A stretch of DNA of 64,000 nt, taken from assembly GCA_001630475.1 (NCBI GenBank), contig KV419410.1, forward strand, positions 248,001 to 312,000, in the 5' to 3' direction. The translations under genes were made by a program, and so were the position numbers. Within the stretch, counting starts at the first letter, position 1. The number at the start of each line of letters is the position of its first letter. The stretch is from Sistotremastrum niveocremeum HHB9708 (Eukaryota > Basidiomycota > Agaricomycetes > Sistotremastrales > Sistotremastraceae). Under the pieces are notes generated by a model. The model was given only the letters and a program-made list of their open reading frames with translations. It was not told the DNA's origin and did no database searches. Of the stretch, positions 57,105 to 64,000 are shown piece by piece.

Positions 57105-58736
57105 ATGGCATCCCACTCCGCCGACAACCTTGACCAAGAACTGCCCTCGTACACACCAAGACGAACATCGGACTCTGCGCGTTCACTCACAGAACATACT
57201 TATTCCCTCTCAAACCGCCATTCGGTGCCCTGGATCACTCTTCGTTTCAAGAGCCGAGCCTCTTCTGCCCGGCTCATGCCCGTCTTCGGAGCTGGCGATC
57301 AAGTCCAAGGCACGGTTGAGCTCAATCTAGAGCGACCCGATCATATCGAAAGCATCGTCGTTACGGTATGTCTCTGCGATCGAATGTTTATCTTGATCAC
57401 GATTTTTCACATGGCTGTCATTTTTAAGATAAGAGGAGAAGTCATGAACCCATCTGACCGTGCTCGTGATTTTCTGAACTCGAGCACAACAGTTTGGGAT
57501 TTAAGCAAGGGCGATCCCAATGACGCACACAAGCCAGCCACTGCTAAGCTGCGCGGTGCCTATTCGTGGCCCTTCTCTTTCAGCCTACCCACAACCGTTG
57601 ATATTCCCACAAGCAGCGGAAACACTACGTTCCCACTTCCACAGACGTACAAAGGGCTCGCACACATAGCTTATCGTCTAGTCGTAACCGTTGGACGTGG
57701 GCGACTTCGAGTCGACAATGAGTTTGAAATATCTCACCCTTCGTGAACATAGGCTGACATTTGACTCAGGCTGGGAGCAAACATCGGATATCTCTCCGTC
57801 ATAAGAGCAGAACCTCCATCAGCCTTACGCCAATTGGCTTACATGGAGCGAAGTCCTCTTCTCGGGCCAGAAGCAGATCCTGAGGGGTGGATTTCTCTTC
57901 CCCCAGCTACCATTTCTGGTACTGTGTTCTCTTCGCGAACAGTGGAGGTCAAATACACTGTGAGTCTCCACGTTGCGCATGGAACACTTCTGATCTCACA
58001 TCGCACCCCTCTCAGCTTCACTTGGCCCGACCAGTAAGCACGTTTGCATGCCCCTACCCACTCTCACTCTCACGCTTGTCCACCAGCACACGTATGCACG
58101 TGGGACGGTCATTCCCTTGATATTGGATGTGCAATGTACAGATGCTCAAGCAGCGGATTTACTCGGACAACCATCATCCCCTCTAATTGCTTTGATTCTC
58201 CAACAGACAACGTCCATTGAAGCGGCTTTACCTACAAGTGCCCGCCCACATGGCACATATGTTGGGGGACCTGAACGTCGCGGCTCCCACAAACAGAAGA
58301 ATAAATTCGAATGCATAGCGACAGCGTCTTGGTGGTCCAGTCGAGAAGGACAAAGTTCAGAGGAAGGTCCAACACGAAGATTAGATGGAGAGATACACTT
58401 ACCGAAACAACTGTCCCCATCATTCGTGTTCTCAGGAGTCATGGTGCAAGTAAGCGTCGCTCAGAATTCATCCCACTGCGCTCAAATTGATCTATTGTTC
58501 TCCAGTATCTTGTGCAGATGCTTGCACCTCTAGCCTCCGGCTTTCTTCTAGCCAAAGGGACCCCTACAAAAAAACCCCTGATAGAAGTACCTGTCGTCAT
58601 TACCACACATTCTCATGGATCGGGTCCAGCGCCGCAGAGATATGCACCCCCGGGCTACGAAGAGGAGGAGAGAAAGAGGCGAGCCGTTTTTGCTAGCATT
58701 TTAGATTCGGTGTCTGTAGACACATGGGCACATTGA
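57105..58736 (+). CDS. Alpha-arrestin-like adaptor with PPxY motif
   Basis: Five or so exons. After a Ser-rich leader (MASHSADNLDQELPSYTPRR) the arrestin N-like fold appears (MPVFGAGDQVQGTVELNLER, IESIVVT, then IRGEVMNPSDRARDFLNSST and YSWPFSFSLPTTVDIP, GLAHIAYRLVVTVGRGRL). The C-like part includes ISLPPATISGTVFSSRTVEV and ARGTVIPLILDVQCTD. Near the C-terminus is APPGYEEEERKRRAVFASIL, whose PPGY fits the PPxY motif bound by WW domains of Rsp5/NEDD4 ubiquitin ligases. Alpha-arrestins bring that ligase to membrane transporters for endocytosis. Introns are short and in-phase where checked; the join near 57745-57770 (EIS to LGANIGYL) is the least certain. The stop is at 58736. Confidence 0.82.
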
Positions 58737-59069
58737 CGCATAGATCTGATTAGATTTCCAGTGGAGAGATTTACTGTCCGTGAAGTGACATACACGTACA
58801 TATATGCTGTATTACTTTGGTATTTGCAAACTACCCTTTTAATTGCTGCCGCACGATGTGTGAATCTGGTTGATCGATCTGATCAGCTTCCGCATATGTA
58901 CCACCGTGACGGTGACGGTGAAACACCTGACTTTTGCCTTCGACTCTTCCTTAGCTTGGACACCAATCTCTCAAAACAGTACAGGATATATGGCCAGTAC
59001 TACTGCCTTGTTCGAATACAACAGCCAAAGGATGCCGTGACGATATTGCGGACTGCCCCCATGACTGCA

Positions 59070-59090
59070 TTAGTTAGTTAGTTAGTTAGT
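59070..59090 (+). repeat. TTAG tetranucleotide microsatellite
   Basis: Five perfect TTAG units plus a T. It is not the TTAGGG telomere repeat; the flanks are ordinary sequence. Confidence 0.95.
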
Positions 59091-59500
59091 AAATCCGATT
59101 TATAGTCGTGTCAGGGCATTGCCCTATGATAGACTATTCCGTACATGCGTAATTTATACAGATGAAGCACTACTACTCTAATGAGCTAAGAATTAAGAAT
59201 GAACGACGCATTAGCTGCAGAACAGCAGCGTCGTGATGGCAGCTCGCCTGAACTACCTGGTCTATCCATGACTGCATGCGACCGGCAATAACAATCTCGT
59301 TCAAGTTTCTCGCAAAGTGATTATGCCGGGTCCCAATCCCTAGAACTATGCATTATGCTGCGCTAGTGGTCACGAGATGCACCCGAATGGACCTATCTGG
59401 GGACTCGAAAGAGCCAAAAATCCCACGAGATACGCCGTTTATTCAAACGAACTTGCCATATGAAGCGGTTTCCCCCCCACTTCGGTGGGTATCTCCGCGG

Positions 59501-59553
59501 GAGAAAAGAAAGAAAAGAAAGAAAAAGAAAGAAAAGAGAAGGAAAAGGGAGGG
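59501..59553 (+). repeat. Purine-only GA-rich tract
   Basis: A run of about 50 bases made only of A and G, mostly GAAA units. Such low-complexity DNA is a common cause of assembly breaks, and the gap starts 31 bases later. Confidence 0.9.
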
Positions 59554-59583
59554 GATTCGAGAGAGATGCATAGATTTTATACC

Positions 59584-60463
59584 NNNNNNNNNNNNNNNNN
59601 NNNNNNNNNNNNNNNNNNNNNNNNNNNNNNNNNNNNNNNNNNNNNNNNNNNNNNNNNNNNNNNNNNNNNNNNNNNNNNNNNNNNNNNNNNNNNNNNNNNN
59701 NNNNNNNNNNNNNNNNNNNNNNNNNNNNNNNNNNNNNNNNNNNNNNNNNNNNNNNNNNNNNNNNNNNNNNNNNNNNNNNNNNNNNNNNNNNNNNNNNNNN
59801 NNNNNNNNNNNNNNNNNNNNNNNNNNNNNNNNNNNNNNNNNNNNNNNNNNNNNNNNNNNNNNNNNNNNNNNNNNNNNNNNNNNNNNNNNNNNNNNNNNNN
59901 NNNNNNNNNNNNNNNNNNNNNNNNNNNNNNNNNNNNNNNNNNNNNNNNNNNNNNNNNNNNNNNNNNNNNNNNNNNNNNNNNNNNNNNNNNNNNNNNNNNN
60001 NNNNNNNNNNNNNNNNNNNNNNNNNNNNNNNNNNNNNNNNNNNNNNNNNNNNNNNNNNNNNNNNNNNNNNNNNNNNNNNNNNNNNNNNNNNNNNNNNNNN
60101 NNNNNNNNNNNNNNNNNNNNNNNNNNNNNNNNNNNNNNNNNNNNNNNNNNNNNNNNNNNNNNNNNNNNNNNNNNNNNNNNNNNNNNNNNNNNNNNNNNNN
60201 NNNNNNNNNNNNNNNNNNNNNNNNNNNNNNNNNNNNNNNNNNNNNNNNNNNNNNNNNNNNNNNNNNNNNNNNNNNNNNNNNNNNNNNNNNNNNNNNNNNN
60301 NNNNNNNNNNNNNNNNNNNNNNNNNNNNNNNNNNNNNNNNNNNNNNNNNNNNNNNNNNNNNNNNNNNNNNNNNNNNNNNNNNNNNNNNNNNNNNNNNNNN
60401 NNNNNNNNNNNNNNNNNNNNNNNNNNNNNNNNNNNNNNNNNNNNNNNNNNNNNNNNNNNNNNN
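59584..60463. other. Assembly gap (880 N)
   Basis: All bases are N. The open frames crossing it have no meaning. The true length may differ. Confidence 1.
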
Positions 60464-60833
60464 AAGATTTGAGGCCGCAGAACACGGTGCAGTGCGAGAC
60501 CCTATGTTATCTCACATGTTATCTCACAGAATTTACCCACCGAAGTGAGCGGTAAGCCTATGAAGCATCTCGTCTAACCCGGACATTCTTGAGTCGCCGG
60601 TGAGGCCAATCATGAGGCTCGAAGCTCTGAGAATAGTAGTGCGATGGTGTCAGAGGGCAGTGTCGAGATAAGGATAAAAGGGAACGCAATGTGATCAGCA
60701 TTGGACTCGGAACTTCCAACATAGCGTCTGCGACTCTACGGTTGAAGGCAACTATCGTTGAAGGAAATTGTAAGAGCTCGCCATCTTCCTGATTATCTTC
60801 TTTGTCATATATAATTTTATCTCCAGGCGCAGC
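60464..60833. other. Upstream region of the metallopeptidase gene
   Basis: About 370 bases with no gene. A 12-base unit TGTTATCTCACA occurs twice in tandem near 60504-60528. ATAAAAGG at about 60674 and CATATATAA at about 60806 are possible TATA elements; the second is very close to the ATG. ACCCACCGAAGTG at 60535-60547 is the exact reverse complement of a 13-mer left of the gap. Confidence 0.5.
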
Positions 60834-62342
60834 ATGGGCGACGAAGATATCCCTATTTGTGAATTTCAACTGCCTGAGGATGAATCACCTGCTCCGGAGG
60901 GCACGATCATGAAAATGGCCCTCGAAAGAGACTATCGATGGCCCCATGGCTCTGTACTTCGCATCAGGTTCCTGAATGGAACGTCCGATCTCCACGAAAG
61001 AGTACGCATCAACTTCCCCGGGGATGGTGGCGAGCTCTAACGACCACATTCCTAGGTCAAGAAGCACGCAGCGGAGTGGCTGAAGTATGCATGGGTGTTC
61101 TTTCACTATGTATCGGAGGGAGATGCGGATATTCGCATATGGTTCGGCGGAAAGGGATGGTCTTCGAAGCTCGGAAACACCAGCAGAGGCCCGCAGAACA
61201 CTCCATCTATGAAGCTTGCGATGACTTCGAAGACGATAGACACCGAGGGAAGACATATCCTGCACGAGTTCGGCCATGCCTTGGGATGTATACACGAACA
61301 TCTTCGGCCGGACACGGGAATTATCTGGAATAAGCCCAAAGTCCTGGCACATTACATGAACCCCCCGAATAACTGGCCCAAGGAGAAAGTCGAACATAAT
61401 CTTTTCCAACCATATGAACGCAGCGAACTCATATCATCCAAGATGGATAAGAAATCCATCATGATATATGCTGTTCGGGCCGACTTCACCAAGAATGGTT
61501 GGTCGTGCGGGTGGAATAAGACGCTTTCCGACACCGACAAGGAGTTCATTGGCAAAATGTATCCTCGACCCGCGGCTGGGTGGCGCGAAAGTGGTCGATT
61601 GGAGACCAAAGACGAGCCCATACGCCTCAAACTCACTTTGACCAAAACTCCCGACGTCGTCGTTGGGATCAGAGGGATTGACGCATATTCACTAAGCACC
61701 CAAAACTCGCTCAACATTGCCTTTTCGACCTCTCGCTCCGGCGGGCACACCTTCCTGGACATGAAACCTGGAACCGACACAGTTCTGGCGAACGGGACTG
61801 CGTCATGGGTGGATCTTGTTAACGATAAAGACTTTCATCATGGCGAAGTCAAATTTGCTGGCAAACCAGCCAAAGGGACAAAACACACCAGGAAGGTGAC
61901 CTTTCCCACTGCTTACAGACGTACTCCACAGGTTATGGCCTTCCCTACCGCCGTCGGGATGGAGAACGAGTGGCGTTTCAATGTGTACGCTGCCGATATT
62001 ACTTCCGAAGGCTTCACACTCGTGTCCGAATGGTGGCCTAGCCTGTTGAACATAACGTGCACCTGGATCTCACTTCCGTCCAACGGTCTTAACTACATCG
62101 ACCCTTTTATCGCATCTGGACAGGCCATGTGGGGCCAAATCGACTTCAGCCAGAGGAACCTGAAAGGCGTCCCCGGCGTGTTCATGGCCATCAGTCAGTT
62201 ACATGCAGATGCTTCCAAAGGCCTCCGCGTTCGGCTCAGGCCCCACGACGTGAATACCTCCAGCATGTGGTGGTTCGTGGATACTTGGTACGGTTCGGAT
62301 ATAAAAGAAGTCGGTGGGGTCATCTGGGCGAGACGTTTCTGA
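60834..62342 (+). CDS. Astacin-like zinc metallopeptidase fused to H-type lectin repeats
   Basis: Two exons (60834-61001 and 61056-62342) give 484 residues. The N-terminal part reads like a metzincin: DADIRIWFGGKGWSSKLGN, then the zinc site HEFGHALGCIHEHLRP at about residue 126 (HExxHxxGxxH plus the following Glu of the astacin type) and the Met-turn KKSIMIYAV near residue 190. From about residue 240 I see three H-type-lectin-like repeats: TKTPDVVVGIRGIDAY to NGTASWVDL; FPTAYRRTPQVMAFPTAVG to GFTLVSEWW and WISLPS; and GVPGVFMAISQLHADASKGL to WWFVDTWYGSD and VIWARRF. H-type lectins bind N-acetylgalactosamine-like sugars. No signal peptide is visible at MGDEDIPICEFQLPED, so it may stay inside the cell or leave by another path. 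The fold calls are by eye. Confidence 0.85.
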
Positions 62343-62556
62343 ACTCGTAAGCCGTCGAGGCGAATTCTTTTGGATGTGAGAATGCGGAAACAAGTTGTCC
62401 AGTATTAATGTGTATATTATTCCTCTAGATCTCTTGTTAAATAACAAGAATTTACGATCCGAGCAGAGCACCTCCAAAGTCGTTTCTAACGGTAAATTTG
62501 CATTGGAATGGTTTTGGATGGCTGACGATCATTGTCGATGAACTCGTGTCCACGCT

Positions 62557-63127
62557 TCAATTCAAGAAATAATACCTTATAGGGCCATTCTCGTATTCAA
62601 GATGCGTTGTGATAGGATATCCTTTCTCGTCGGTCGGAATCGAAATATCAAATACTGACAATAGTGTGGCCATGGCGAGCCATAACGATGCAGAAGCAAA
62701 GTGACGTCCAGGACAAACTCTATTGATGAAATCAAGCTGCGATGAACAGGGAGTCACATACCGCCTTCCAGGAGTTCGGTGGCAGCCTTGAAATTGTTGA
62801 GCACGATGATGAGGTTGTCGCCAAATATTCTTAGGCCAATGACGGGACCTGCAATTATGGAGATGGGAGGGGTTTGATGGAACGATCAAGCTCCTGACCA
62901 TAGAACTTAGATCAGTACGAAAACGTTATCCACGGTTGGGACGTAGGCATCTGAAAGGCATTGCCAACGAGTGGATATTGCCGGGGTCCGGGAGGATAAG
63001 GCGAACGAGGACGGTATGATAGCAATCTCACGGCAAGAAAGAAACCAGCCACAGTTAAGATACAGAATCCCACAATGGCAGACAGATGGAAATAGTCATT
63101 GAAGGAATAGAAATTCATGCCTAGCAA
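62557..63127 (-). pseudogene. Cytochrome P450 relic with the middle deleted
   Basis: On the minus strand a normal P450 start (MLGMNFYSFNDYFHLSAIVG, a membrane anchor FCILTVAGFFLAVRLLSY, then PRSPYPPGPRQYPLVGNAFQ) is followed by an intron and an exon PVIGLRIFGDNLIIVLNNFK up to ATELLEGG. After a further 40-50 bases comes the C-terminal exon RVCPGRHFASASLWLAMATL to HLEYENGPIRYYFLN. So about the first 100 and the last 55 residues of a roughly 500-residue enzyme remain. The I-helix, the ExxR motif and most of the heme loop are absent; only the Cys part (VCPGRHFA) survives. The two flanking exons do not join in one frame by visible splice sites. It looks like an internal deletion of a gene of an Agaricomycete P450 family, not a functional enzyme. 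Confidence 0.85.
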
Positions 63128-64000
63128 CCCAGCGCAAGAAGGCGGGGACAGGAAAGAAGCCAGTTAGTCTTGCAGAAAGTCAGAAAGCTTTTGATGCTCG
63201 GTCGTCTCTATCATGCCTCCTCGACGGCTATCGCCAGTAGAGTCTCAAAAGGTCAGGTTGGTGTAGCGCCCCGGTCAGGGAATATGGCGAATGAATTGAT
63301 GCCAGAGGGTCGCCTACGACGGGGGAAGAGAAGCACCAATCGTCATTTAGGCACCTGACCTGGACCTGCAACTTAAAATCTGAGAATACGAGGCATAAGG
63401 TCGAGGGTGCGGTTGATTGGTAGGCCGCCAGTAGTCTGTGAACACATGGACACATTGAGAAGGATGAGTTCCCGCGTGCAAATTCCACGAAATCATATGC
63501 TTTGCTGTTCCTGATAGCTGACACCCGTGTTCTGCTTTGTTCTGATACCGTAGATCTCATGTCACCAAGACCTCCATATGATCACATTGATAAGACCAAT
63601 TAGACCCCCCAGTGCGTCGCCCGCGCAGTGTGGGACTTGCGCTATCTTCGTTGATCAAAGCATCATCGGTGGCAGTAGACCATGGGGACATGGCTGTGAT
63701 TCACTGAGCTGACATGTCCTCAGAGCTGGCCCTGAGCTAGCTGGACGCGACGCACGTTACTGCGCAAACGTTGGCGATGCCGTCAGCGTCGACAGAGAGG
63801 AACGACGAGCAAAATTTCTGAATTTTGATGAATTTTGATGGTAATTTCGATGATAGATGGTATCGAACTGCGAGTCATTAGAAAGGCCCAATGGAATATT
63901 CGGGGTCGAGTGGGCCAGGGGACGGAAGATTGGTTGCCGAGGGCGGCTCGTGGTTGAAATCTCCGGAGACCATTGGTCGCAGGAAATGCCCCCTCTTTCT
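63128..64000. other. End of window, no supported gene
   Basis: Short frames only (63228-63560 minus is the longest, 110 codons, without motif). GAATTTTGATGAATTTTGATG at about 63817-63838 is a short direct repeat. Confidence 0.5.

Larger units (their letters stand above)
58737..59583. other. Intergenic DNA up to the assembly gap
   Basis: No gene supported. It holds a TTAG microsatellite (59070-59090), a short CCCAC-TTCG-GTGGG hairpin (about 59476-59490) and a purine-rich tract just before the gap. Confidence 0.6.

Noticed and set aside
59070-59090. TTAG repeat as a telomere remnant
   Set aside because: Fungal telomeres usually repeat TTAGGG; this is a short TTAG microsatellite between normal genes.
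59348-60555. Long open frames crossing 59584-60463
   Set aside because: They consist mainly of N from the assembly gap.
1-64000. Retroelements, Polinton-like or other virus-like elements, CRISPR arrays, bacterial operons
   Set aside because: No reverse transcriptase, integrase, capsid or paired long terminal repeats were recognised; spliced fungal genes fill most of the window.

Overview
The window looks like ordinary gene-rich nuclear DNA of a basidiomycete, most likely an Agaricomycete. Genes are split by many introns of about 50-60 nt with GT..AG borders, spacing is tight, and several families typical of mushrooms are present: a priA-like cysteine-rich secreted protein, a GPI-anchored 'macrofage activating glycoprotein'-type protein, a fungal IIC Na+/K+-type P-ATPase and a Kelch/transmembrane protein. 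I recognise 25 protein-coding genes, one internally deleted P450 relic and one 880-base assembly gap. Gene extents below run from start codon to stop codon and include introns. All assignments come from reading translations, not from database searches.

Layout: 1-9 kb holds an Sfp1-like zinc-finger gene and, on the minus strand, a peroxisomal multifunctional beta-oxidation gene (FOX2) ending in the import signal SKL. 9-20 kb holds a GPI-anchored surface protein, a C2-domain phosphatidylserine decarboxylase (PSD2), a beta-helix protein with a lectin-like tail, a clamp-loader subunit (yeast Rfc5, human RFC3) and the Fe-S assembly factor ISA2. 20-36 kb is rich in enzymes and surface proteins: an NmrA-like reductase, a tandem pair of S10 carboxypeptidases duplicated with their promoters, a GH5 glycosidase, priA and the Kelch/TM protein. 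36-46 kb on the minus strand carries a mitochondrial carrier, an F-box protein, the P-type ATPase and the LEU5-like carrier. 46-59 kb is mostly housekeeping: PWP1, MIC60, an unnamed proline-rich protein, CTF8, an unnamed serine-rich protein, a NUP49/NUP58 nucleoporin and an alpha-arrestin with a PPxY motif. After the gap come a zinc metallopeptidase fused to what looks like three H-type lectin repeats, and the P450 relic.

The genes do not form one pathway. Local links are short divergent promoters (RFC5/ISA2, LEU5/PWP1, NUP49/arrestin), two proteins of the same replication machinery far apart (RFC5 and CTF8), and a group of secreted or wall-linked products between 9 and 36 kb. The most unusual items are the metallopeptidase-lectin fusion, the beta-helix/lectin fusion, a FOX2 whose second dehydrogenase domain has lost two signature glycines, a likely 7-nt microexon flanked by a GC donor, and short inverted repeats on both sides of the assembly gap. 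I saw no CRISPR, rRNA, convincing tRNA or recognisable retroelement.
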